64,000 nt of DNA from assembly GCA_903847385.1 (NCBI GenBank), contig CAINDO010000261.1, positions 1-64,000 of the forward strand, in the 5' to 3' direction. Origin of the DNA: an uncultured Myxococcales bacterium. Lineage in GTDB: Bacteria > Myxococcota_A > Bradymonadia > UBA7976 > UBA1532. Positions 49,438-61,028 of the stretch are shown here, one piece after another. Position 1 is the first letter of the stretch. Each line of letters starts with the position of its first letter. The notes beneath the pieces were generated by a model, which was given only the letters and a program-made list of their open reading frames with translations, did no database searches and was not told the origin of the DNA. Made by a program: the position numbers and the translations under genes.

Positions 49438-50010
49438 ATGGCCGTCCTGGAAGTCCTGGCGTACCCGAACGAATTCCTCCGCAAGAAGGCGCAGCCGGTG
49501 ACCCGGTTCGATGAGCCCCTGCGCACCTTGGTCAAGGACATGGAGGACACCATGGCCGCCGAAGACGGCGTCGGCCTTGCCGCCACGCAGATCGGCGCGG
49601 ATCTGCAGCTCCTGCTGGTGCACCCCTACGCGTTCAAGGGCGACGAGGCCAGGGACGAGCCCGTGCTCGTGGTCATCAACCCCGAGGTCGCCTGGGAGAG
49701 CCCGGAGCGCATCACGGCGGAGGAGGGCTGCCTGTCGTTCCCGGACGTGTTCATCCAGGTCAGTCGGCCGGCCAAGGTGCGCATTCGTGCGCTGGACCTC
49801 GAGGGGCGCCCCTTCGAGGTCGAGGGTGAGGGCCTCGGCGCGCGCGCGCTGCTGCACGAGGTCGACCACCTCAACGGCGTGGTGATGATCGACCACGTGA
49901 GCTTCCTGTCGCGCCAACGAGCGCTCAAGAAGCACCAGAAGAATCAGGCCGATCTGGTGGCGGCGGCCAAGAAGAAGAAGGCCGAGGCCGCCAAGGCCCC
50001 GAAGGTCTGA
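49438..50010 (+). CDS. def: Peptide deformylase
   Basis: VLEVLAYPNEFLRKKAQPV; GVGLAATQIG; EEGCLSFPD; LLHEVDHLNGV. Confidence 0.96.
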   Translation: MAVLEVLAYPNEFLRKKAQPVTRFDEPLRTLVKDMEDTMAAEDGVGLAATQIGADLQLLLVHPYAFKGDEARDEPVLVVINPEVAWESPERITAEEGCLSFPDVFIQVSRPAKVRIRALDLEGRPFEVEGEGLGARALLHEVDHLNGVVMIDHVSFLSRQRALKKHQKNQADLVAAAKKKKAEAAKAPKV

Positions 50011-50020
50011 CCCGCGCGGG

Positions 50021-50557
50021 TCAGCGGTGGGACACGGCGCAGGGCGGGCCCTCGGCGTTGTCGCGCACCTGGTAGTCGCGCGCCTTGCGGGCAAGGAGCT
50101 GCTCCTTGCGGACCCAGGCGCTGTCCCGGTCGTAGACCGGCGCGGCGTGGATGCCGGTGTCCATGCGGATGGCGTCGCAGGGGCACGCCTCTTCGCACAT
50201 CCCGCAGTAGATGCAGCGCAGCTCGTCGATCTCGAAGCGGATCGGGAACTTCTCGCGGCCCGTGTCCTCGTGCTCGCCGGCGACGATGTGGATGCACTTC
50301 GCCGGGCAGGCCGTGGAGCACATGAAACACGCCACGCAGCGCGGATCGCCATCGTCGCGCTGAAGCAGGCGGTGCTGACCGCGCCAGCGGGGCGAGTAGG
50401 GGATCTTCACGTCCGGGTAGGAGATCGTGACCGTCTCCTTGCGCCCGAACAGGTTGTTCACGAAGTGGCGAGTCGTGATCTTGAGGCCCTCGAAGATGGC
50501 GGGCAGGTAGACCCGCTCCGCGAAGCCATCACCGATTCGCTGCATCACCTTGGCCAT
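50021..50557 (-). CDS. nuoI: NADH-quinone oxidoreductase subunit I-like 2x[4Fe-4S] protein
   Basis: RGQHRLLQRDDGDPRCVACFMCSTACPAKCIHI; ELRCIYCGMCEEACPCDAIRM. Confidence 0.93.
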   Translation of the reverse strand: MAKVMQRIGDGFAERVYLPAIFEGLKITTRHFVNNLFGRKETVTISYPDVKIPYSPRWRGQHRLLQRDDGDPRCVACFMCSTACPAKCIHIVAGEHEDTGREKFPIRFEIDELRCIYCGMCEEACPCDAIRMDTGIHAAPVYDRDSAWVRKEQLLARKARDYQVRDNAEGPPCAVSHR

Positions 50558-50712
50558 CGAATCCTCCGCTCCTGCGCGCTTCGTGGGGGTGTCGACCCAC
50601 GGAAAAGATGCGCGATTTCTCGACGGGATTCGGGCCAATGTCAAGGCCGCGGGAGAATGTTTGCGTGGTGTGATGATGTAGGTTAGGGTGGTCGAAAGTA
50701 AGGAGGACAGCG

Positions 50713-51048
50713 ATGCAGAACGAACGACGCACCCATCCCCGGCTCTCTTTCGGCGGCAAGGCGTACCTCACCTACGACGGCCGCTGCCGCTGCGAGAACG
50801 TCACGGACGTCTCCGCCGAGGGCCTGTTCCTCGAGACCGGCGCCCGCATCCGCGAGGGCAAGCAGGTCAAGGTGTTCCTGCCCCTGCTCGTCGAGGACAA
50901 CTGGCGGCTCTGCCTGCTCAAGGGCGAGGTCGTCCGGCGCGTGGGTGAGAAGGGCGCCACGGGCCTGGGCATCCAGTTCCTGCCCGGTGAGATCGACACC
51001 CGCAGCGTGCTCCAGAGCTACGTCTCTCAGCAGACCGCCACCTGCTGA
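50713..51048 (+). CDS. PilZ domain c-di-GMP-binding protein
   Basis: NERRTHPRLSF (RxxxR) and NVTDVSAEGLFLET (D-x-S-x-x-G); Shine-Dalgarno aaggagg upstream. Confidence 0.9.
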   Translation: MQNERRTHPRLSFGGKAYLTYDGRCRCENVTDVSAEGLFLETGARIREGKQVKVFLPLLVEDNWRLCLLKGEVVRRVGEKGATGLGIQFLPGEIDTRSVLQSYVSQQTATC

Positions 51049-51053
51049 GCCGG

Positions 51054-51107
51054 GGTGCTCCATTCCGGAGCACCTGGCGCGGTGAACCGATCCATTCTGG
51101 ATCGGTT
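51054..51107. repeat. Two tandem perfect stem-loops with ATTC(C/T) loops
   Basis: ggtgctcc-attcc-ggagcacc (51054-51074) and aaccgatcc-attct-ggatcggtt (51085-51107). Confidence 0.85.
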
Positions 51108-51241
51108 CCGGATCGAACGACCGACGGAAACGGCCGAATCCGGGCATTTCGGGCCCGGCACGGGCGTTGCTCTGATTCCCCCCGACACGACGCAAGGCCG
51201 GCCCGATGGACGGGTCGCCCGCGGCGACGGGGGAGAGTCCG

Positions 51242-52074
51242 ATGGACATTCGATTCTGGGGCGTTCGGGGCAGCATCGCGGTCAGCGGCCCGCGCTACAC
51301 GCGGACCGGCGGCAACACCACCTGCGTCGAGCTCTCGCACGACGGGGCGCGCCTCATCCTGGACGGCGGGACCGGTCTGCGGGCGCTCGGGGAGAGCCTC
51401 GGCTTCGCCCCCCTGGAGGCGACGCTCCTGTTCACGCACCTGCACTGGGACCACATCCAGGGCGTGCCGTTCTTCGGCCCGGCGTTCCACCCGGAGTCCC
51501 GGTTGACGCTGGCCGGTGTCCCCCGGGCGACGGGGACGGTGCGCGAGGCCCTGGCGGCGCAGATGCGGCCGCCGACCTTTCCCGTGACGCTCGACCGGCT
51601 GGTCGGCGCGCGGCGGTTCGTGGACGTGCCGCGCACGGGTCCGCTCGAGTTCGGGCCGTTCCGCGTCACGCCCCTGGAGCAGGACCACCCGGACGGGGTG
51701 GTGGCCTACCGCATCGAGGCCGGCGGCCGCAGCGTCGTGTTCGCCACGGACTGCGAGCACCGCGAGGGCGCGGGCGAGGGCAGCGAGAGCGCCCGCGCCA
51801 TGGCCACCTTCGCCCGGGGCGCGGACGTGCTGATCCACGACGCGCAATACACCACGGACGAGTACTTCGGTCGCCGCGGCCCGCCCCGCCTGGGTTGGGG
51901 GCACTCCACCGTGGACGACGCCGTCGCGATCGCGCGCCGTGCGGACTGCGGGCGCCTGGCGCTGTTCCACCACGATCCCGGCCGGGACGACGACGCCGTC
52001 GAGGCGCTCGAGCGGGTCGCGCGCGCGCACCTGCCCGGCGCCTTCGCCGCCCGCGAGGGCGAGGGGATGTCGCT

Positions 52075-52078
<4 letters not shown>
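51242..52078 (+). CDS. Metallo-beta-lactamase-fold hydrolase (phosphodiesterase-like)
   Basis: MDIRFWGVRGSIAVSGPRYTRTGGNTTCVEL; LFTHLHWDHIQGVPFF; HDAQYTTDEYFGRRG..GWGHSTVDDAV; LFHHDPGRDD. Confidence 0.92.
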
Positions 52079-53625
<1,547 letters not shown>

Positions 53626-53646
53626 GGCGGCCGTGTCGGCTTTGCG

Positions 53647-55812
53647 TTGACTCCCGGTGTGAAATCGGTTGGAACGAGTATCCGTTCCGCATCGGGCTCG
53701 CGGGGACCCGCATTGAACAACGCCGGCCGCTTGTTTCTTCTGTCCGTCGTGCCGCTGGCCACAGCGTGCGCCGGACTGTTCTGGTTCTTCGTGGTGCGCT
53801 TCGAGATCTCCGCCGAGCGCGCGATGGAGCGGCGCGCCGTCAGCACCGCCGAGGTCATCGCCCGGGCCGAGTCGCCGGCGCTCGTGTATGAAGACGTCCG
53901 CGAGGCCGACATGCAGCTCGGCACGATCCGGCAGTCGCCGGACGTCGCGTACGCCGTCGTGCTCCAGGCCAGCGGCCGCGTGCTGGCCGCGGTGGCGCCG
54001 GAGCGGCGACCCGAGGTGATCACCCGACCGGAGAACGGTCCCGAGCTGCGCTGGTCGCCCCATCTCCTCCACGTCACGGCCCCCATCGACATCCCCTCGG
54101 GTGAGAAGGGCACGCTGGCGATGGGGTTCACGCTCGACGAGTTCCACGCCGAGCGTCGGGCGACGATGATGGTGGCCGGCGCGGCGGTGGGCATGGTGCT
54201 GCTCGGCGGCGGCATCCTGAGCTGGCTCATGGCGCACTATCTGGCGCGCCGGCGCGCCGCCGAAGCGGCCCAACGGCGCTCCGAGGAGAGCTTTCGCGCG
54301 CTCATCGAGACGCTGCCGGACGCCATCCTCATCGAGCGCAACGGTGTGATCGTCTACTCGAATCCGGCCGCGGTCCGCTACCTGGCCGTGGCCCACGCGG
54401 ACGAGATTCACGGCCGCCCGGCGACGGAGTTGCTCGCCGTCGACACCCTGCAACGGGAGTCGCTTCGGCTGGAGCGCATTCACGAGGGCGGCAGCCCGCT
54501 GTATCTGCCGGAGGCGAAGCTGTTGCGGCGCGACGGCTCGTCCATGGCGGCCGAGGTGCTGGCGCTGCCGCTGGTGTTCGACGGTGCGCCGGCCGGCGTG
54601 CTCGTGGCCCGCGACCTCACCGAGCGGCGGCGCATTCAGGCGCAGCTCATCCACGCCGACCGGATGGCCTCGATGGGCACGATGGCCGCGGGCGTCGCCC
54701 ACGAGATCAACAATCCGCTCGCCTACGTGACGACGAACCTGACCTTCGCCCTCGACGCCGTGGAGCAGCAGAGCGGCGGCCCGGAGAACGATGAACTCCG
54801 GCAGGCGTTGTGCGAGGCGATGGAGGGCGCCGAGCGGGTCCGCCACATCGTTCAGAGCCTCAAGGCTTACTCCCGCGCGGAGGACGAGACGGTCGTCGCC
54901 GTCGACGTCGAGCGCGCGTTGGACGCCGCGATCAGCATCGCTCGGGCCGAGATGAAGCCCCGTGCCGAGCTGTTGCGCAATCGCGGGGACGTGCCCCCGG
55001 CCGCCGCCCAGGAGTCGAGGCTGGTCCAGGTCTTCGTGAACCTCCTGACCAACGCCGCCCAAGCCATCCCGGCGGGCGATCCGGCGAAGAACCTGATCGA
55101 GGTCTCGACGACGCGGCTCGCCGACGGTCGGATCTGCGTCTCGGTGGCGGACTCGGGCGGTGGCATCTCGCCGGACCACCTGCCGCGGCTCTTCGACCCG
55201 TTCTTCACGACAAAACCCGTGGGCGAGGGGACCGGCCTCGGTCTGTCGATCTGTCAGGGCATCATCCACGGCCTCGGGGGCGAGATCCGGGTGCAGAGTC
55301 GTGTCGGCGAGGGCAGCCGCTTCGAGGTGCTGCTGCGCACGAGCGAAGCGGCGCTTGCCGCGGGGCCGAGCCCGAGCCCTGCGCCGGTCACACCCGCGGC
55401 CCAGGTGCAGGCCCGCCCTCGGTTGCTGGTGGTCGACGACGAGGTCCGGATCGCCCAGTCCATCGGGCGGCTCTTCTCGCGCGAGCTGCGTGTCGTCTCG
55501 GAGCTCGACGGGCGCCGCGCGCTCAACCGCCTCAAGGACGACCGCGACTTCGACGTGATCGTCTGCGACCTGATGATGCCGGAGATGAGCGGCATCGAGC
55601 TCTTCGACGAGATACGCCGCCTTTCGCCTCGCCTGGCCCGTCGGGTGATCTTCCTGACCGGCGGGGCGTTCACGGCCGAAGCCAGCGCGTTCCTGGACTC
55701 CGTGCGCAACCCCGTCGTGGAGAAGCCCTTCGACGCCGCGCAGCTCCGCTCGGTGATCGACGATGTCCTGCGGCGCACGGGCGAACACGCGGCCCTGTCG
55801 CCGAAGAGCTGA
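53647..55812 (+). CDS. Hybrid sensor histidine kinase (TM sensor, PAS, HisKA/HATPase, C-terminal receiver); start may be TTG at 53713
   Basis: [55 protein letters not shown]; receiver [31 protein letters not shown]. Confidence 0.93.
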   Translation: MTPGVKSVGTSIRSASGSRGPALNNAGRLFLLSVVPLATACAGLFWFFVVRFEISAERAMERRAVSTAEVIARAESPALVYEDVREADMQLGTIRQSPDVAYAVVLQASGRVLAAVAPERRPEVITRPENGPELRWSPHLLHVTAPIDIPSGEKGTLAMGFTLDEFHAERRATMMVAGAAVGMVLLGGGILSWLMAHYLARRRAAEAAQRRSEESFRALIETLPDAILIERNGVIVYSNPAAVRYLAVAHADEIHGRPATELLAVDTLQRESLRLERIHEGGSPLYLPEAKLLRRDGSSMAAEVLALPLVFDGAPAGVLVARDLTERRRIQAQLIHADRMASMGTMAAGVAHEINNPLAYVTTNLTFALDAVEQQSGGPENDELRQALCEAMEGAERVRHIVQSLKAYSRAEDETVVAVDVERALDAAISIARAEMKPRAELLRNRGDVPPAAAQESRLVQVFVNLLTNAAQAIPAGDPAKNLIEVSTTRLADGRICVSVADSGGGISPDHLPRLFDPFFTTKPVGEGTGLGLSICQGIIHGLGGEIRVQSRVGEGSRFEVLLRTSEAALAAGPSPSPAPVTPAAQVQARPRLLVVDDEVRIAQSIGRLFSRELRVVSELDGRRALNRLKDDRDFDVIVCDLMMPEMSGIELFDEIRRLSPRLARRVIFLTGGAFTAEASAFLDSVRNPVVEKPFDAAQLRSVIDDVLRRTGEHAALSPKS

Positions 55813-55821
55813 CGCCGGCGC

Positions 55822-57381
55822 TCAGGCGGCGCTTGCCCGTTCGCGGGCCGGCCGCGACGACTCCACCCACCGGACGCCGGCCGCCAGCAGCGCCTGCCGC
55901 AGCGCGGGTTCGGGCGGGGGGCCGAGGGACACGGCGACGACGCGCCGCTTGTGGGCCCGGCACAGCGCGAGGGTACGCACGGCCGGCCCGTCCGGCCGCA
56001 GACCGCTGAAGTCCGTGAGCAGCACCAGGGTCTCGGCGGCGCCGGCCACGAGGCTGCGCGACAGCGCCTGCGAGAGGCCCGTCTCCGCGGCGTCCGGAGC
56101 GGTCGCGCGGCGATAGGGCAGCGGGATCGCGTGGAGCGCGCAGTAGAGGCGCAAGCGGGCCGAGGCGAGGTCCGTGGCAGGGCGCGACTTGCCGAAGAGC
56201 GCGGCATGGCCCCGGTCCCGCTCGCGCGCGACCACCTGGCTCACGTGGGTGAAGATCGCCGACTCGTCGTAGAGCTCGCGCACGGGATCGACGAGCACGT
56301 CCGCCTGGGACAACCGCGCCAGGTCGTAGGGCAGACGGCGCAGCGAGAGGCCCTCCTGCCGCTCCAGGAGTTCGCCCACGCGTGCGAACAGCTCGGCGTC
56401 CGAGATCTCGGTGAGGTCCGCGTCCACGACCCGCGTGACGTCCAGCAACTGCTGGAGCAGGCGCTGGGCGTGCGGTCGCCCCGTGTCCGGCCGGATGTGC
56501 GCGACGACGCGATGGTCGTAGGTCGTGAGCCCCACCCGTTCGCCCGAGGCCAACTGCAGCAGGGCCGCCGCGAGGTCGATGCCGGCGTCCAGGGGGGTCT
56601 GCCCGGGCTCGCCGTCGCGCATCGTCCGGCCGATGGCCAGGACCACCTGGAAGCGCCGCATCGACTCGTCCTCGTTGGCGCGCACCAGCCAGCGCTGTCG
56701 ACGGGCGGAGGCCTTCCAGGCGATGGCCTTCAGGGGGTCGCCCGGCACGTACTCGCGCAGCTCGCGCAGCTCCAACCCCGAGCCGCTCTGGCGGTCGAGG
56801 TGGCGGCCCTCGCGGTCTCGGACCGCGCCGATGCGGTTCAGGAGCGCGGCGGCCGTCGAGGCCGGCACCGGGCGCGGCCCGGCGTGGATGAGCAGGGGCA
56901 GGGGGTGCCACCGGGACTGCGTCGTCAGGCCCAGGGCATCGCCGAGGGTCAGGCGGCAGCCCCAGACGCGCCAGAGGCCCGCTCGCGGGAGTGTGAAGGT
57001 CACGGCGAACTCGCCCTGCGCCTGTCCCGGGGCGTCGAGCGTCAGGGCGTCGACGCCGACGGGCGAGGGCCCTGAGACGAGTGGCTCGACGCGAAGGCCA
57101 CGGGCGTCGCCCCGGGCCTGCGTCCGGACCCGCAGCCCGAGTGTCGTCGGCTGCCCGCAGGCCTTCATCGGCACGGCCTCGGAGGCCCAGGACAGGTCGA
57201 TGGCGTCGAGGCGATCCGAGGCCGCGCGTCCCCAGCCGAGCGCGAGCGTGGCCAGCCCCACCAGCGCGGCGCCGGCGGCGGCCACCCACGGCGCTCCGGC
57301 CGTGGCTGCGATGAAGAGGAGCGCCACCCCCGCCGCGACGACGGCGCGACCGCGCGCGTTCAGGGCGACGGGCGTGGACAC
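55822..57381 (-). CDS. DUF58 / vWA-type membrane protein
   Basis: LELRELREYVPGDPLKAIAWKASARRQRWLVRANEDES motif; two N-terminal TM helices; linked to a MoxR gene. Confidence 0.88.
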   Translation of the reverse strand: MSTPVALNARGRAVVAAGVALLFIAATAGAPWVAAAGAALVGLATLALGWGRAASDRLDAIDLSWASEAVPMKACGQPTTLGLRVRTQARGDARGLRVEPLVSGPSPVGVDALTLDAPGQAQGEFAVTFTLPRAGLWRVWGCRLTLGDALGLTTQSRWHPLPLLIHAGPRPVPASTAAALLNRIGAVRDREGRHLDRQSGSGLELRELREYVPGDPLKAIAWKASARRQRWLVRANEDESMRRFQVVLAIGRTMRDGEPGQTPLDAGIDLAAALLQLASGERVGLTTYDHRVVAHIRPDTGRPHAQRLLQQLLDVTRVVDADLTEISDAELFARVGELLERQEGLSLRRLPYDLARLSQADVLVDPVRELYDESAIFTHVSQVVARERDRGHAALFGKSRPATDLASARLRLYCALHAIPLPYRRATAPDAAETGLSQALSRSLVAGAAETLVLLTDFSGLRPDGPAVRTLALCRAHKRRVVAVSLGPPPEPALRQALLAAGVRWVESSRPARERASAA

Positions 57382-57385
57382 GTTC

Positions 57386-58333
57386 TCAGCGGCTCCCGGG
57401 GCCGCGGAAGGGCACTGCGCGAAGGACCTCGGCGATGACGTCCTGGCCGGACAGGCCGTCCAGCTCCGCCTCGGGTGTGATGAGCAGCCGGTGGGCCAGC
57501 ACCGGGCTCGCCAGACCGCGGACGTCGTCGGGCAGCACGAAGTCGCGCCCGGCCCAGAAGGCCATGGCCTTGGCGGCGCGCATCAGGCCGAGGCCCGCAC
57601 GCGGGCTGGCGCCCAGACGAACACGCGGATGTTCGCGCGTGGCGGTCACGAGCGAGACGATGAAGTCCTTGATCTCGGGCGCCACGTGGAGTCGCGCGGC
57701 GGCGGCGCGGAGCGCGAGAATGCTCGCCGGATCCAGCACCCGGGGCACGGAGGGCACCGGCTGGTCGTACGTGTCCAGGATTCGGCGTTCGTCCGCGGTG
57801 CTCGGGTAGCCGATCTCGATCTTGAGCAGGAAACGGTCGACCTGCGCCTCGGGCAGGGGGTAGACCCCCTCCTGCTCGAGCGGGTTCTGCGTGGCCAGGA
57901 CCAGAAAGGGGTCCGGCAGCGGCAGGGTGTCGCCCTCGATGGTGACCTGCTGCTCCTGCATCGCTTCCAGGAGCGCGGACTGCGTCTTGGCCGGGGCGCG
58001 GTTGATCTCGTCGCCGAGCACGACGTGCGCGAAGACGGGGCCGCGGCGCAGGACGAAGGCCTGGTCGCGCTGGTTGAGGATGTAGGCGCCGGTGATGTCG
58101 GCCGGGAGCATGTCCGGCGTGAACTGGATCCGCCGGAAGTCGCCGCCGAGCGTCGCCGTGAAGGCCCGCGCCAGCGTGGTCTTCGCCACGCCGGGCACGC
58201 CCTCGAGCAGCACGTGGCCGGGCGCGACCAGGGCCGTCAGCAGCAGGTCGAGCGTCTCGGGGGCGCCGATCCAGACCCGCGACAGCGCGTCGTGCACGTG
58301 GCGGCGGAGGGCGGGGGCGGAGAAGGTGCTCAT
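57386..58333 (-). CDS. MoxR-type AAA+ ATPase
   Basis: LLEGVPGVAKTTLARAFTATLGGDFRRIQFTPDMLPADITG; GPVFAHVVLGDEINRAPAKTQSALLEAMQEQQVTIEG; VLATQNPLEQEGVYPLPEAQVDRF. Confidence 0.96.
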   Translation of the reverse strand: MSTFSAPALRRHVHDALSRVWIGAPETLDLLLTALVAPGHVLLEGVPGVAKTTLARAFTATLGGDFRRIQFTPDMLPADITGAYILNQRDQAFVLRRGPVFAHVVLGDEINRAPAKTQSALLEAMQEQQVTIEGDTLPLPDPFLVLATQNPLEQEGVYPLPEAQVDRFLLKIEIGYPSTADERRILDTYDQPVPSVPRVLDPASILALRAAAARLHVAPEIKDFIVSLVTATREHPRVRLGASPRAGLGLMRAAKAMAFWAGRDFVLPDDVRGLASPVLAHRLLITPEAELDGLSGQDVIAEVLRAVPFRGPGSR

Positions 58334-59310
58334 CGGGGCTCGGTCCTCGAAGGGGGGGCGTTCGTGGGCGGGGGGGCGTCGGGCCGGGGCCGGGGGCCCG
58401 GGAACCGTGGGCCCGTGGGGCGCCGGCGGCTCCCCGCGCCGGGAAACACCGCCAGCGCGTAGATACATGTCGCGGCGAGCAGCAAGGCCACAAAAAAGCG
58501 CACGGCGGGGTCGTCGGGGCGGGCCGTCGAGAGCCGCGCGAGCCCGCGATTCAAGGTCGCGGCGCCCCCGAGCTTCTCGTCCGGCGGCGCGACGCCGGCG
58601 TAGTCGCCCTGCGTCGAATCCGCGCCGGCGAGCAGGTGCACCGGGCGGGTCCCGTCCTCGGCCAGCCAGGCCATGGCGTTGGCGGCGAAGCGCGCGTTCT
58701 CCGGGACGGCCTGCATCAGGTTGATGAACAGGCTCGAGTCGGCGAGCACGAGGACCTCACCATTGCCCACGCTGAGCTGGAACGCGAAGGGTGCGCCGTC
58801 GGCGTAGCGCACGGCGGCGTCGAGCGGCGTCTCGGCGAACGCGCCGGGGTGGTTCGTGACGAGGCGCTCGACGCCATCGAACACGCCCGCCGTCGTCGGC
58901 GTCAGCACCACGAAATCCGGATGGCCGGGCAGCGTGGTCTGCCCACTCCGCGGCGCCGGTGCGCTGCGCAAGCCGAGGCCGGCCCAAAGCTCGGCCGAGG
59001 CCTCGCCCTCGTCCGCGACGAGCAGGCGGCCGCCCTCGCGCACGAACCGGAGCAGCGGCTCCGCGGGCACGGGCCTCTCCGGGGCGATGACCGCCACGCC
59101 GGACTTCGGGCTGAGCGAAGCCAGATCCAGCGGTCCCGTCCGGACGTCGAGGCGCGCGCCGCGGCCCGCGCCGAGCCAGCGCGTCAGGCCCGTCCAGTCG
59201 GGGCTCTCCGTCTGTACGGCCTCGGCGACGGGGCCCTGCGCGACCGCGGTGCGTGGCCCGAGCAGCGCGAGACCGAGGGCGAGCGCGGTGATGCGCGACC
59301 GGCGCCTCAT
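58330..59310 (-). CDS. DUF4350-like membrane-anchored protein
   Basis: Signal peptide; SGVAVIAPERPVPAEPLLRFVREGGRLLVADEGEA; C-terminal TM FFVALLLAATCIYALAVFPG; MoxR/DUF58 context. Confidence 0.7.
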   Translation of the reverse strand: MRRRSRITALALGLALLGPRTAVAQGPVAEAVQTESPDWTGLTRWLGAGRGARLDVRTGPLDLASLSPKSGVAVIAPERPVPAEPLLRFVREGGRLLVADEGEASAELWAGLGLRSAPAPRSGQTTLPGHPDFVVLTPTTAGVFDGVERLVTNHPGAFAETPLDAAVRYADGAPFAFQLSVGNGEVLVLADSSLFINLMQAVPENARFAANAMAWLAEDGTRPVHLLAGADSTQGDYAGVAPPDEKLGGAATLNRGLARLSTARPDDPAVRFFVALLLAATCIYALAVFPGAGSRRRPTGPRFPGPRPRPDAPPPTNAPPSRTEPR

Positions 59311-60944
59311 CCGGCCCGCCCCCGTCGGAAGAGCTCGGTCAAGGCGGTGGCGTCGGCGTCAATTTCCAGAAGGAGCGAGACGGTCGGCTCGTCGGCCCCG
59401 AAACACCCGCTCTCGACGGCCTCCGTGAAGCGGTCGACCAGCGCGCTCGGCGCGCCGCGCCGGACGAGGTCGACCGCCGACTGTCCCGGCGTCTCGCGAC
59501 CGAACTTCAGAACGGGGCGGCCGGCGGCGGCGAGGACCGCCTCGTGCCGCGCCTGGATGCGTGCCCGCGGTGTTTGCAAGTGAATCACGACATGGGCGCC
59601 CGGGGGCACGTGGCACGCGTGCCCATCCGGGGCGAACCCCTCGGCCTCCGTCCAGATCCACTCGCCCGGACCCGCGAGCACTGCGCGGCCCTCGTCGTCC
59701 GTCTCGGTGACGGGCCCGGGGGATGGCGGGTTCATCAGGCTGGGGGCGGTCCCGCCCTGGAGAAGGCGGACTCGGGCCCGAATCGGTGCGCCCGTGGCCT
59801 CGGCCCGGACCTCGACACGCAGGAGGCCGTCGTCGACGGGGGGCGCGCGGCGCACGAAAGGCGGAGGCGGCGGCACGCGCGTCGGCACGGGTGAGGGCGC
59901 CAGCGGTCGGGGTCGGCGACGCCAGGCCGCGGCGAAGGCGGCGAGCGCGCCGACCGTCGCCGGCGCGATGAACCATGCGGGCGAGGGGGGCGGTGGCGGC
60001 ACGACCTCGACGCGTTGGGCCGCCGAGAAAGCGGTGCGCAGCGACGGCTCCGTCGGGGCGACGAGCGCGCGGATCTCGAGCTTGCCGGCGGACAGGGTGT
60101 CCGCGGCCAGCGTGATGCTGAAGCGCCCCTGTTTGTCCGTGGTCGTGCCACCGACGGGGTCCCCCTCGGCCGTGAGGACGACCGGGAGCGCCTCGCCGGG
60201 GGCGCCCTCGACGCGACCCGAGGCCGTGAGCACCGCGCCCGGCTCCAGGCGGGGCGGGAGCGCATCGAGCGTCACCCGGGGGGTCACGCAGGCGGTGAGC
60301 GTCTGCTCCGCGCGGGCAGGCAGGTGGTCCTCGTCGCCGGCGAAGGTGACCACGAGCCGGTGGGGGCCGCGACCCAGATCCCGGGCCGTCAAGTGGATCT
60401 CGCCGTCCGCGTCCGTAGGCAGCGCGGACAGTTGCTGGGCGTCGAGGGCGACCTGCAGCGACAGCCCTGCGCGCGGTGTGCCCCGACGGTCGACGGCGCG
60501 CGCGCCCAGGTCCAGCGGCACGCCCGCCTCCGCGGCCTCCGGCGCCTGCAACTGCAGCTCGACCTCGGCGCGCCCGACGGTGACCTCGCCCTCGGCGGCG
60601 GCGGAGCCGAGCAACGCGCTGCCCGGGAACCGGACCCCGACCTTGTGCGCGCCGCTGCCCTGGGTCACGAGGGTCGCCCGGAAGTGACCCTGCGCGTCCG
60701 TCGTCGCCGAACGGGCGCTCTCGGCGCCCACCTGGATCTCGACCTCGGCGCCCGCGACCGGTTGGCCGAGGTTGTCGCGCAGGTTGCCCTCGACGTCGAC
60801 CCGCAGGCCGCGCGTGACGGTGAGCAGCTCCGTCAGCGACGCGCGGGCCTTGACGACGATCTCCGGCTCGGCCGAGGCGGTGCGCGGCGGGCCCAGCCCG
60901 AGGACGATCGCCAGAAAGGCGGTGAGAGCGGCGGAAAGTCGCAC
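59307..60944 (-). CDS. Signal-peptide protein with multiple Ig-like (carboxypeptidase-regulatory-like) repeats and one TM
   Basis: LRVDVEGNLRDNLGQPVAGAEVEIQVG..TTDAQGHFRATLVTQGSGAHKV; LTASGRVEGAPGEALPVVLTAEGDPVGGTTTDKQGRFSITL. Confidence 0.75.
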   Translation of the reverse strand: MRLSAALTAFLAIVLGLGPPRTASAEPEIVVKARASLTELLTVTRGLRVDVEGNLRDNLGQPVAGAEVEIQVGAESARSATTDAQGHFRATLVTQGSGAHKVGVRFPGSALLGSAAAEGEVTVGRAEVELQLQAPEAAEAGVPLDLGARAVDRRGTPRAGLSLQVALDAQQLSALPTDADGEIHLTARDLGRGPHRLVVTFAGDEDHLPARAEQTLTACVTPRVTLDALPPRLEPGAVLTASGRVEGAPGEALPVVLTAEGDPVGGTTTDKQGRFSITLAADTLSAGKLEIRALVAPTEPSLRTAFSAAQRVEVVPPPPPSPAWFIAPATVGALAAFAAAWRRRPRPLAPSPVPTRVPPPPPFVRRAPPVDDGLLRVEVRAEATGAPIRARVRLLQGGTAPSLMNPPSPGPVTETDDEGRAVLAGPGEWIWTEAEGFAPDGHACHVPPGAHVVIHLQTPRARIQARHEAVLAAAGRPVLKFGRETPGQSAVDLVRRGAPSALVDRFTEAVESGCFGADEPTVSLLLEIDADATALTELFRRGRAG

Positions 60945-61028
60945 CGGCGCAGCCTACCGTGGGCGCCCCTCGCGGTCACGCTTGACGGTCGCGCCCCGTG
61001 CGAACGACGCTCGGCACGGAGGCACGCC

